DNA of 64,000 nucleotides from Erodium maritimum (Eukaryota; Streptophyta; Magnoliopsida; Geraniales; Geraniaceae). Shown here in pieces: positions 24,205 through 35,415 of the stretch; the stretch's first letter is position 1, and every line of letters starts with the position of its first letter. A model generated the notes under the pieces. It saw nothing but the letters and a program-made list of their open reading frames with translations, made no database searches and had not been told where the DNA came from. Made by a program: the position numbers and the translations under genes. Location: the NCBI GenBank assembly GCA_963921825.1, contig OY997592.1, positions 50,984,336 through 51,048,335 on the forward strand. The letters run 5' to 3'.

Positions 24205-27200
24205 ATGGCTGACGAAGCTCAATACTCCTCCGGCCCCGACACAGCTACCAACAAGCGCAAGTACGAGGACCATACCCCTCCACCCTCCTCCACCCGCCGC
24301 CCCACCGGCTTCTCCGCCCCCATCGCCTCCTCCTCTCCCGACTCCGCTCCTCCTTCTTCCTACAACTCCGTCCCTCCTCCTCTCGACGAAATCCAAATCG
24401 CCAAGCAGCGCGCTCAGGAGATTGCCGCTCGCCTCTTCAACGCCAGTGCCGGCAGTGCTGGCGCCGGCGCAGCCCCCCTCGACGCTAAGCGCTCTCGCGT
24501 TGACAATGGTGGTTATGATTCCAGTGACAACGGCAAGGGTTTCAGCTCTGCTCCCCCTGGTACCCTACCAATTACCAAATCTCTGTACTTATGATTGTCT
24601 CACTGGAAGGATTCTGAAACTGTGCCTGCTCCATGAATTTGTATTCTGAACTTGATCATGCCTAATCTTTGCTTTGTTTCTTCTAACTTGTGTTTTCTGC
24701 TATTGATTGATTGCAGAGGTGAAACCTATGTTTTCAAACACGGCTTCTCCTTCCATGCCCATGTCATATGGAAGCTTCCAGGGATCGAGCAAGAAGATCG
24801 ATATTCCGAATCAGAGGGTTGGTGTTATTATTGGTAAAGGTGGAGAGACCATCAAGTATCTTCAAGTTCAGTCTGGAGCCAAGATTCAAGTCACCCGAGA
24901 TGCAGATTCAGAACCCGGTTCCACCACTAGGGCTGTGGAGCTCATGGGGAACCAAGAGCAAATCTCAAGGGCAGAGAGTTTGATCAGAGAGGTCCTCCAT
25001 GAGGTACCTATACATTTGCTTTCCTTGATGTTTGAGATTGTCAATGGCTGACACATCCGCAACATTAGTACATGAGGTTGTGCTGCATGAGTGTTATTCC
25101 CTTCTAAGGCCCTTCTCTGATTCCATCTTTATATTTTGGCCAGGCCGAAACAGGAGCTTCTGGTGTTGCTCCCAAGAGGTTTACTGGACAGCCTGGGGCC
25201 GAACAGTTTGTGATGAGAGTTCCAAATAATAAGGTACTCTAAGGATGCTATTTATCAGTTGAGCTCATTGTATTTGTTTTGGGTGGACCATGATATACAA
25301 AGTAATTTCAGGTTGGCCTAGTCATTGGCAAAGGTGGTGAAACAATTAAAACTATGCAAGCTCAAACGGGTGCTCGGATTCAGGTTTGTTTTTTGGAATC
25401 TGTATACCATAATGGTTGAGCTATTAATTGTTTGGAATTGACCTCTTATACAATGGTATTTTTTACATATATATTATGTAATTGACTTGTGATTGTTTTT
25501 TCCTATTACAATGGGTTAATTAATTATGATAGGTCTCTCTCTCTCTCTGTAGGTCATACCATTGCATCTCCCCCCTGGTGATACATCAACTGAACGAACT
25601 GTACAGATAGAGGGCACCAGTGAGCAAATTGAGGCTGCAAAACAACTTGTTGGTGAAGTCACAAGTGAGGTATATAGGTTGCATGTGCTAATTTCTGTTC
25701 CAGTCACTGCTTATAATTGCTATTCCACACTTTGCTTGGACTCTTGTCATTTATTATCTGTATGAAATTTAATTTGTATAAGATCATCTAATCAAATGTT
25801 TCTGTGCTAGAATTTAGGTAGTGTCTAGGACGCGTTATTACCTGCAGATTCAGTCTGAATACTTATGGGTTTAAATTTAGATATAAGTATCATCTGATTA
25901 CTATAGCAGTCAAATTAGGATAGCTTATATAAACCTATTGAGTGAAAAAGGAAAAATTAACCACTTCAATTTTATTTCATGACTGATGGGCTGTTCTATT
26001 ATGGTTTTCAAATCATATGTTTTGCGAACATTATGTGGTTTTATTAAGAATGTCTTTGTTTTCTTCATTTTATAATGTTTCTTTCAACAACAACAAATTA
26101 TTCAGCGTATGGCTCTGAGATTTATCTCAAGGATTGTAATCTCTTGGAAACAGGCTCCTCTTTGCCGATGGATTTGTATTTTTTGTATCATCTTTGAATA
26201 TTTTAGAGGTGATTTATTTGCTTGCTCATAGATGCAAGTTAGGATCTGGCTAGTATGGTAAGTTATAAACTAGCTATATTTATGTCGTAGTTTCCATCCT
26301 AATGTTGATTTAGTTGGTGGAAGAAATATTGAGCTTGAGATTTGATAGATGTGACATTGATATTTTATCAATAGCACTTATTATTTGTCTGAGCATGAGT
26401 CAATAGTATATGTTGGTTATCTCCAGCATGGCAGCCATCCCATATCCAAGTGAGATATGTTTTGAACTATCATATGGTCTGATCCAGTTAACTTGTGATC
26501 ATATTATTGATTTTTGCTATTGGGAAATACTGGAGCGGTAGTGTGTATTGGACCATTGGTGACACCAACATTAAGTCCTTTTGTGTTGGTGTTCCCTCAG
26601 CATTGATCTGGTATGGTTCTAAATCCCATTTTATGATATATGATACTCATACTGTCAAGGGAAATTTTGGTATACCAGGTTATTTGACATTATACTTTCA
26701 AATTGTATCTTGAAAATTTCAATAACTCTTGGCCTCTTGACGAATTGCATTTCCTGTCTTATCTGGTTATTAATCTTTTTTTTGGTCTATCATTTCTCTT
26801 TTTGCCCACAGTATCAGTGCTACTTGTTTTTTTAATTAAATATTCTGGTATACTATCCTCTAGTTTATGTCAGTCAATTTTCAGCTTCTTACTGATACAT
26901 GTTTTCCTGAATTAACTATCTTGAACTTAACATTATACATAAGTTGAGGCATCCTCTCCTGAGGCCTTTTGTTATCCTCTATCATTTGCTGCAGTATCTG
27001 TCTTAGGCATAAACATTATGTAATGTTACTGCAAAGGTGCTAACAATACTTGTAACCCTTTGAACCTGAAAGTATTACTTCTCTTGAGTGTTAGTTCAAC
27101 ATATTATTGGGGTAAACCGAGTAGATATATTTATTTGATCTTTAGAGCTGTCTGCCAAGTCTTTCCAATCAACTACTTTATGTTTAGATCTGCAACTAAT

Positions 27201-28872
27201 TTCCCCCCTTTGCTCTCTGTTAGGGTGATGTTATTGTTTTATTTGGGCCTATTGTAGTGTATAGTAAATAGTTGAATGTCTCTGCTTTTCACTGTCTTAA
27301 TATTGTAGGATGATGCCTGTGCTCTTGATCATTTTGTTTGTCACATCATTTTGGCTTGCTTCACAGATAGATATCTTGTGATATTCTACTGTATGAACTT
27401 GTTGATTATTCATGGTAATCCAAGTCTATTCTCTATTTGCTTATATGCAAAAAGGCTTGTACAGTTTTGTGGTTTTCTTGTACCCTTTCACTTCAAGTAG
27501 GGTGAGGATGTGCTTCTGCTGCAGTAATTCGGTAATACCAACAAGAAGTACGGTATGTGGGCGTCTGATCCCATCTTTATAGTGAAATGATATATTATGG
27601 TATTTATTGCCTAAATTTGCCGTCTCCTACATGATTGTTTGCCAAATGTTGATTTTCAGAATTGTTTCTTTTGCTTGTGCTTTTGTTTTGTATGTTTTAT
27701 GGCCTTTTATGGCTTATATCCCCAGCATGCGTGGTAAGGTGTTTGGGTTCATGTGAGGAAACAATTTTGTGCAGAACCGTCCAAGAAATCCTTCAATGGG
27801 TGGAGGATACTCGCACCAAGGTTACCAGGCTCGCCCTACAGGTTGGGGGGGCCCTGGGGCTCAAATGCAACAGTCTGGTTATGGATATGGGCAGCCTGGA
27901 GCCTATCCTGGACCATCCTCTCAGTACCAGGCATCATATGCTGGATATCCTACCCAGCCCACTTCTGGTGGTTGGGACCAGTCAAATCCTCAGTCTGCAC
28001 AGCAAACTACTCCTGGAGGTGCTTATGATTACTACACCCAGCAGCCCTCTGCTCAGCAACAAGGCACTGGAGCCCCTGCTGCAGACAACACTGGTTACAA
28101 TTACAATCAAACTCCGGCATCTAGCTATAATCAACAGGGACAAGGTTGTCAACAAGATGGATATGGTGGGTATCAGGCTCCACAATCTGGGTATGGTCAA
28201 CCGGCAGGATATGATCAACAGCAAGGTTACAGTTCTGCTCCCAACTATGGTAGTGTTGCCAACCCTACTCAAGAAGGGCAGACTGCCTCCTACGGGGCAC
28301 AGGGAGATTCAGGACAAGCTCCACCTCCTGCCCAGTCTGCTACTGTGGGCCAACAAGGGTACGGTACTGGTCAGCAGCCTAGCCCAGGTGCAGCTAGTTA
28401 TCCACCTCAAGGGCCCGGTTATGGAGTGCCTCCTGCTTCTCAAACTGGTTATGGTGCAGCTCAGGCTGGATATGGGCCTGGGTATCAAGGTCAGAAACCA
28501 GTAGCTAACCCTCCAGCTTATGGGCAGACTCAACAGTCGCCCAGCAACCCTGCTGGAGGCTACGGCCAGACAGCTCCTGCTCAGCCTGGGTATCCTCAAT
28601 CCCAAGCACCTCCCGCTGCCTATTCTCAACCAGATTCTGGTTCCCAGCAGCGAGGTTCGGCGTCCAGTTATGGTGCAGTTCCACCTCAGCCAGGATATGG
28701 AGCCCAGGCATATGGTGGTGCATCACAGGCAGGGTATGGACAGGCACCTTACACTTCTTATGGTAGTGGTTACTCGCAGCCTCCAGCAGCGTATTCTGCT
28801 GATGGAAGCACAGCACCCGCTTCACAAACTGCTCAGCAGAGTGCAGTCCCCAAAGCCTCCCCACAGAGTTGA
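24205..28872 (+). CDS. FUBP-like protein with two KH domains
   Basis: CDS join(24205..24559,24717..25003,25144..25233,25312..25383,25553..25669,27775..28872), 672 residues. It is a nuclear RNA/ssDNA-binding protein family related to far-upstream-element-binding proteins. Residues 1-118 are Pro/Ser-rich, with a helix-like EIQIAKQRAQEIAARLFN. KH1 spans about 146-213 with the GXXG loop in VGVIIGKGGETIK. KH2 spans about 236-305 with VGLVIGKGGETIK and IPLHLPPGDTSTERTVQI. Residues 308-672 are a Gln/Gly/Tyr/Pro/Ser-rich low-complexity tail with repeated GYG and QxGYG motifs, encoded by one exon and likely disordered. All splice sites are GT-AG and keep frame. A 2.1-kb intron precedes the last coding exon. 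Several Arabidopsis proteins share this architecture, so I give no symbol. Confidence 0.93.
25670..27774 (+). other. Intron 5 of the KH gene
   Basis: This is a T-rich 2.1-kb intron, GTATAT donor and TTTTGTGCAG acceptor. I see no element or reading frame with recognisable content in it. Confidence 0.8.
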
Positions 28873-29150
28873 TTCATGGTGAGTTCCTGCTAGATCTAGG
28901 GTAGTGTTGTTTTGAATGCTGATGGATCATGTTATTGCTTCAATGCATTTTATGGTTTATGTTTGTGGATTTTTGTAATGATTATTCTGTAATCTACTTT
29001 TTGTCAGTTTTTGACACTAGTTTCGTGTTGTCTTATGCTCTACATTTACCTCATATCTGCATGCATTATATAAAATTCCTCCTGAGCATATCCTTGTTCT
29101 GACAGAATTTTGGCCAGTCTCAATGTAGTTTAGAATTGTCATCAGATAGT
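28873..29150 (+). other. 3' UTR of the KH gene with a probable intron
   Basis: Shortly after the TGA, ATG|GTGAGT (GT at 28879) forms a strong donor. TTCTGACAG (AG at 29104-29105) forms an acceptor about 225 bp on. A spliced 3' UTR is inferred from these sites only. Confidence 0.4.
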
Positions 29151-29372
29151 ATGAATAACAATTTTAAGAGTTGCACCTTCCTCGGGTTGCTAAGATCACT
29201 CATGTCTGAAGGGTGGCAAAACAATTTGGAAACACGATTTCAAATATTTCAAACAATGAATCAATCAATTACCAATGACATCATATATCAAGAATACGTA
29301 GTGACAACTGCAATATTTGTATTTAAAGTGGTGTACTTGAAAACATGGGGGATGATTTTTATGAAACGGAAA

Positions 29373-29565
29373 ATGCCCTCAGGCTCCGATTATCAATGCC
29401 CCGTAGGGTCCAATAACCAATGCCCTCAGGCTTCAATAATCAATGCCCCGTAGGGTCCAATAACCAATGCCCTCAGGCTCCAATAACCAATGTCCCGTAG
29501 GGTCCAATAACCAATGCCCTCAGGCTCCATTAACCAATGCCATCAGGCTCCAATAATCAATCATT
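29373..29565. repeat. Minisatellite of alternating 27-bp units
   Basis: Two related units alternate: TGCCCTCAGGCTCCAATAA and TGCCCCGTAGGGTCCAATAA, each followed by CCAA or TCAA. About seven units are present with a dimeric period near 54 bp. Confidence 0.85.
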
Positions 29566-29610
29566 ATCCCGCAGGATCTGCCAACACCACGACTATAACA
29601 CCACCGGATT

Positions 29611-29611
<1 letters not shown>

Positions 29612-29641
<30 letters not shown>
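29612..29641. repeat. Poly-C tract of about 30 bases
   Basis: An uninterrupted run of C follows GGATTA. Further C runs of 12-28 occur at 688, 1924, 8422 and 40418. On the opposite strand these could form G-quadruplexes; on this strand, i-motifs. Confidence 0.9.
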
Positions 29642-29645
<4 letters not shown>

Positions 29646-31499
29646 TAGTACCAAACCGAACAACCAAACATCTCAAGAACATGAATAAGAAAATCAATCT
29701 TGAACATAACCACCAATCAACATTTATCGAATCACACTTTCTCTACAACACATCAAAGACATCCATTAGTCCTCTACACTCTTACCGTTATACTTACCTG
29801 TCACGATCCATCGGTACATCGATCACCTGATTGTACCGCTTGGCACAATCAGTCATACTCGATCATCCGTTCAACCAACCAATTATTCAAACATTCAATC
29901 ACTCAACCAATCGAGTGAACATTCAATCGACCAATCATGTAAACCTTCAATCAAGCATTCAAGAATACAATTTAACTAGTTTCATTAGACTTTTAACTTA
30001 ACCTGAACTAAGAAAACGAGCATGTGAAGCAAGCACAAACAACTAATCTGAGGGCCCATCATGGCCTCTCTACCAGTAAAGCAATTCCCAAATATTGAAA
30101 GCGAATTACACTAGTTATTCTCATCCTAAGCATGCATACTAGACACGTCCGTTTATTAGTAACTGAAAGACGATTATTCTAGTTATTCGCATCCTATATG
30201 CAATTCTAGGACCTTTCCGATTTTATTAACCTAATAGGCATACTAGTATAGCAATACTCGAGTAGTTAGGACTTTCCCTACCTTGTGGTCTTCCTCTAAC
30301 AATTCTCTGCTGTAAAGCTCGCTTCACCTCTCCTCCGTTCTTCACACGGGTTCCGGAAAGGTCTTCGTCCCTCGAGTTCGAAACCAAGGTCTTGGAACAC
30401 AAGTAAACTCTAATCAAGATCTAACTAAGAAGCAAATAAAGCCCCCAAAACCACCCCAAAAGACCAGTTCATAAAAAAGATCGAAATTTACGAAAAACAC
30501 CCCAAAAGGACCCAAAACTGATCTGCCGTGACGGAGCCATGATGCCTCCCGTCACGGTATCCGTCAAGTCTGGGCAGACTCGCCCTTCTTCAACCTCCAA
30601 CTCCTTTTTCCCGAAAATTACCACCCAAACTCCATTTTCAGTCAACAAAAACTTCCAAAACAGATAAATAACTCCAAAGCTCCTCTACCCATGGTAGGAA
30701 TCATCAAAACCTCAACAATCCAAACTAATTCCAACTTCAAAAATCAATAAAACCCAAGGATTTCCCTCAAACACCAACAAACACTTCTCAACAACATCAT
30801 CTACACTAACACAAACAAAACCCAACAACTTCTAGCAAAACCAAGCCAAAACCCATGAAATGAAATGAAAGGAAAAGATATTTAGATAGAGTCCTTACCT
30901 CTAGGAGAATGAGATGAAGAAGATGGCGAGATTTTGAGAAGGTAGAAGACAACAACTTGGATCAAGGAGCTCCCTTTTCCCTTTCTTCTTCTTCAAGACA
31001 CTCTTGTTCTTCCTCCTCTCCCTTTTTCTCTCAAAATTTTGGCTACAACAATACAAATGAGCTGAAATTGGTCTTTGTTTGCCTTTAAAGACCTAAGTGA
31101 GAAATGACCAATTGACCCTTTGGGTGCTTAACCACTTATGGGCACCAAAGAGGGGTAAATGGGTACTTTTGACCTCCTTTCTTCCCTTTTCAAGCTAAAA
31201 GGGACAAGTGTCCAAGTAGGGACCACTTGTGCTCTAATTAATTCCAGCACTTAAATTAATTAGGCTTTAGTCGATAAAAAAAGTCCAATTTTGACCAACA
31301 TTGACTTTCCTCAATATTACACTCAAACGAAAGGAAATGGCCCAATTAAGCCAACCGTGATGACGGTTAATCTTTTTGGGCCCCGGAAAGGTCCCGAATG
31401 ACTTCCTGAGTCATCGGTTGACTTTTCCGGCCGAAAGTCAAACTTGTCTTAAAAGTCACCGGTTCGACCGGGATCGACCGGGAGCGGTTCTTACACTCA

Positions 31500-32018
31500 C
31501 TGTCATCCTTAGGTATGTCTTCCCAACTACGCTTGCTCGATTCACTAGATGGTTGGAAAGGAGACACTGGTTCCGATGGCTCTTAATGCTCTACTGCGTC
31601 AGGTACGGCAAAGCGACTTAAAGTCCACTTGTGCTCATTTCGGTTAAGTTTCAACCAATGCTTCCACACAAAGTCGTGCCCTTCTTTAGCCTTGTATAAC
31701 TCCTCGACCAACGCCATAATTTGGTCATCGGATCGGCCGCTCGTGTGATTGTTGACGGTGCGTTCGTAGTGCCCTTAGAACTTCATCACTCAAGGTTTCA
31801 CGTTGTTCCCGTGGTCCTTACAGTTCTTTTCGGACCGCAAACGGATCATCTGGTCCACACATCACAACTTCTCTCCCGATGACGTCCTAGTACTCCATGT
31901 TCGCCTTGTTCTTCCCGGTAATTGAATCATAAGAATTTACCATCTTATTGTAAACAAGACGCTCGCCCTCCTCGACGCTCCACAATCTTTGCGGTTTTTT
32001 TGCTTGCACCTTGCTCAT
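31500..32018 (-). pseudogene. SANT/Myb-like Harbinger-associated protein, degenerate
   Basis: From an ATG at 32018 on the minus strand, the translation starts MSKVQAKKPQRLWSVEEGER and continues with VNSYDSITGKNK. Near 31690-31620 it shows EGHDFVWKHWLKLNRNEHKW. This matches the general pattern of plant NAM-associated/SANT-like proteins encoded by ORF1 of PIF/Harbinger transposons or derived from them. The frame shifts at least twice and carries stops, so no intact product is possible. The LTR-like block abuts its 3' end at 31496. It could instead be a fragment of a host family member. Confidence 0.5.
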
Positions 32019-32029
32019 CCGTAGTGTTA

Positions 32030-33068
32030 CAATCATAAAACCAGCTCCAACCCTAAATCTCTCTCCAAATCTAAATCTAACCCTGAAAATGGATGGACAA
32101 TTAGATGGAAGGGATGTTGTTACAAACTTTTAGTTTAGGATATGTATTCATTATGAAATAATTTCGGGATATTTATCCGTTAAACGTGTGTAATACGGAG
32201 TAGATGAGCGTAATTAACCCTAATAATAACTGTAACTATAGCTATGATACTGTCTTCGTACGGCTGCTCTGGTAAAGAAAGCTGGCTCTCTTGGGTTTTG
32301 GTGCGGCTTCGTCCATTACATTCTTCCATCATTTGTTCTTAGAAAAGAATCTGACGGTAAGGTCTTGTTTTAAATGGTAATGACATGGCACGATTTTAGT
32401 GGCTCGTTTGATCCACAAGTAACCCCGATATGATACATTGAGATTTAGTCGACTTCTGGTTACTATACAGACCTCAAAACCTCTAACACTCAACATCGTC
32501 ATCACCACCCAACGAAATTAGGTATTTAATCTCATTTCTCGACCCTCTCTATCCGTTTCTTTATCCAATTTCACTTTCCTTGTGTGTTTTTGATGCCTTT
32601 CTTTGTTTTTTTGGCCCATTAATTCAGCAATTTTCTTAATGCAAAAGGGATCGATTGATTCTTCATGATCTTGCTGCATCCACGTTCACAATATTGGGTT
32701 GTATATTAGTGGCTTTAATTGTTTCTGTGTAGGGGAAATTTTGGCAGGCGCTGATGGGAAAATGTATCTAGTATTTTTTTATGGACCTTGTGTTTGTTGC
32801 CTCTGAAATTGTAACGAAAATGTGGAATTGCTTCTTTTTTTTGTGCTCTTGGGGATTTTAGATTTTGGGTTTGATTACTATTCAAGTTGCTGAAATTGTG
32901 GTTGTTATACTTGTTAATGCAAAGTGTTCTCTTCCTCTAAACTTGTAATTATTTCTCTTGAAAAGTAATAATAATAATGTGGGGTTGAGAATTTTGTCAG
33001 CAGTTTATCAATGCTAGTTCTGTTTGTGATGTTGAAATTCTGCGCATTGCCCTTAGTTCAGGGAGTTA
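32030..33068 (+). promoter_or_regulatory. Upstream region, 5' UTR exon and 5' UTR intron of the ATP synthase g gene
   Basis: A CT/AC-rich stretch at about 32450-32521 (CAACATCGTCATCACCACCC) ends in AAATTAG|GTATTT. A T-rich intron follows (32522-33061), closing with CCCTTAGTTCAG before GGAGTTAATGG. A leader intron is common in plant housekeeping genes. Its presence here is inferred from the splice signals. Confidence 0.55.
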
Positions 33069-34721
33069 ATGGCATCCAAGCTGGTTCAGCTGCAGTCAAA
33101 GGCCACTCAGGCCTCTCACTTTGTGCTCAAGCATGGATCTGCCTACTACAAGCAGGTTTTAGAACAGAACAAGCAATACATCCAAGAACCAGCAACTGTC
33201 GAGACATGCAATCGTTTGGCAAAGCAATTGCTTTACACTCGTTTGGCTAGGTTAGTCACTTTATTTAACTACATTCCAACCCATCCAATGATTATGTGAT
33301 AGTGGGTATTGTCAATTTATTGACTAATAGTTCAGTAGCAAGTGTTGAGTTTATCATCCTGTTAATATGTATAATTTATTTGTCCGCTGTCCATTTAGTT
33401 GCTTCTGATCATTCAAAACTTTTAGACAGATTTAATTCAAGAATCATGTAGTTATACGTTTGTGTGAAGACCTATTGGATGTTAAGCTGTTATTTTGTAG
33501 TTCATAAGGCTACCTTACCATTGTGAAACACAGGTGGTTGAATTACTGTTAGTTGAATTGGATAAACATTTATCTTGGCTTCAGCTGAGCCTACTTTGCG
33601 CTGGGCTGAGCATCAACTTTTTTTTTGTTTTGGTTTGATTGGCCTATACTCAATGTTTGGCACTGAACAGCCTACTGTGGCAATCCATTTGAGTCTACCC
33701 ATATCATGTGTTAACTTAAAATGGGAAATGGGTATGTGTGAATGTGAGCAGATAAATAATATCAATGTGCTTAGTCTGTATTACGCGTGAGGTTGTTAAG
33801 AAATGGTAGTTGTCTTAGTAGTAAATTGTGTGGTTCAAGTACAGATGTTAAAGTGTTAAGATTGGGCTTCAATCTTCTCGTAGATGTCTCTTTGTGGCAT
33901 GCATTCACCTAACGAATCAAATTGCTTGCTACTCACAGACAGTTTCCCATTTGATATATGGGAAAAATAAAACTAACCTCAATATCAATATATGATGTAT
34001 TTGTACCTGTTCTCTGACAAGGAGACATTAGGTTTCTTTCTTCCTTCACTCTTTTCATCTCTTTTGAGCTAAGCACCACTGCTGATGTTGGATACCATCC
34101 TCTTGCATCACTAAAATTTATATCAATACTGCATGTTTTTTAACATTTCAACCTTGTTTATTTCTGACTAGTTCCAATGTCAGCATGCATCTGTTAAAAA
34201 GCAGGAAGTTTTCATTACAATACTGGTAATATTATATTTTACAATGCAAGCAATCAAGCTTTGCCATATTAGCACACGAAAGACTTCTGTTGTGAAGTGA
34301 AGCCCTTAATGGAAGACATTTAAATCATGTTGTGCATGTGAGCGCAAACACATAGCTTTGTCTGACAATCAATAACTTATTAAGCAACCCTGTACCAGCA
34401 TTATGATCAAATGAATTTAACATCAAGTTGACAATTTGTACACATGAGAGTTGTGCTGTCTTCAAGAAATGCACGGCATGAAGGCTTTAGTTTTCAACAT
34501 ATGACCAAATAATCGTGGTTGCTATTGTGTACAGTATTCCTGGGCGAAATGAAGCCTTCTGGAAGGAACTTGATTATGTGAAGCAGATGTGGAAGAAGAG
34601 GCAGGAACTGAAGGTTGAGGAAGTGGGCATTGCTGCTTTATTCGGGCTTGAGTGCTACGCATGGTACTGTGCAGGTGAAATTGTTGGTCGAGGATTTACG
34701 TTCACCGGTTACCATGTTTAA
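33069..34721 (+). CDS. Mitochondrial F1Fo ATP synthase subunit g
   Basis: CDS join(33069..33250,34535..34721), 122 residues, the usual length of the plant subunit. Subunit g lies in the inner-membrane Fo sector and helps dimerise the enzyme and shape cristae. The protein starts MASKLVQLQSKATQASHF and continues with HGSAYYKQVLEQNKQYIQEP. The second exon gives IPGRNEAFWKELDYVKQMW and then a C-terminal hydrophobic segment with a GLECYAWYCAGEIVGRGFTF-type helix containing GxxxG-like spacing (residues about 95-118). The donor AG|GTTAGT at 33251 and acceptor TGTACAG at 34534 rebuild Ser61 in frame. There is no cleavable presequence apparent. The gene is convergent with the ferrochelatase gene downstream. 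Confidence 0.93.
33251..34534 (+). other. Intron of the ATP synthase g gene
   Basis: This is a 1.28-kb AT-rich intron in which I see no element or coding trace. Confidence 0.85.
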
Positions 34722-35415
34722 GTGCCAAGTGAAGAAATATGGCTGATGCCTTTGGCATTGAATGGATCAACTTCTCTTTGTTCAATCTTTCTGTTAGTTG
34801 ATCATAGCTCAGGCTAATATATATTTGTTTTGCAAGAAATCTCAAACCGAGTTAGAGCAACAAGTTAATTTGGGTCAATAATCTCCCATGTTCTTTCCAA
34901 TGTGGCTCTTTTGATAGCACAAACCATATCTTCTTCATTATGCTACTACCTTCTCATCTTTTCATGTACTGTCTGAACCAAACAGGACCTACTCTTACAT
35001 GTGAACAACTTCAAAATCATGAACTGCCCTGTGCACAATACTTGGTCAAGTACAAATTCTGGAACCTAGCAAAATCTTTGGATTGTGGTTGGTTGCTATA
35101 TTTTAATGATTATTATGAAAAATAAAAATTTGTTGCGTAGATCATTCAGAATTCTATTAAGAGTTTATTTAAATATCATTCATGTGTAACTTTTATTGGA
35201 TATAACTTTTTTTTATTACACCATATTCTTCCGAACAAACATGTTATATGATTTCATCATTCAAAACTGAAAAAAAAATCAATTACATATAGCATAAGCC
35301 TTTTGTATGCTGGGTAAGAGGCCAAAAAATAACTCAGAACTTTCAGCTTGACTCTTGTGCTTGTCCGAACTTTATTCACTGTGAGTGTTGCATGTATGGA
35401 GTCAAACAGCAGGTT
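34722..35415. other. Shared 3' region between convergent genes
   Basis: The segment holds the 3' UTR of the ATP synthase g gene (+ strand) and, from about 35330, that of ferrochelatase (- strand). AT-rich DNA lies between. No separate gene is seen. Confidence 0.6.

Larger units (their letters stand above)
29150..31496 (-). mobile_element. LTR-like non-coding block, Ty3-gypsy type
   Basis: On the minus strand the block begins TGTAAGAACCGCTCC at 31496. It resembles long plant gypsy LTRs in composition and length and has no coding content. The far boundary is unclear (somewhere in 29120-29205); I found no convincing flanking duplication and no internal region. It contains a minisatellite, a C30 run and the duplicated word GTGACGG..CCGTCACGG near 30530-30560. 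Family and completeness are inference. Confidence 0.35.

Noticed and set aside
27662-28504. 280-codon open frame on the + strand
   Set aside because: It is the wrong frame of the last exon of the KH gene; the repeated Q/G/Y codons keep other frames open.
29373-29565. CRISPR-like regular repeats
   Set aside because: Units are contiguous and alternate without unique spacers, in a plant genome; this is a minisatellite.
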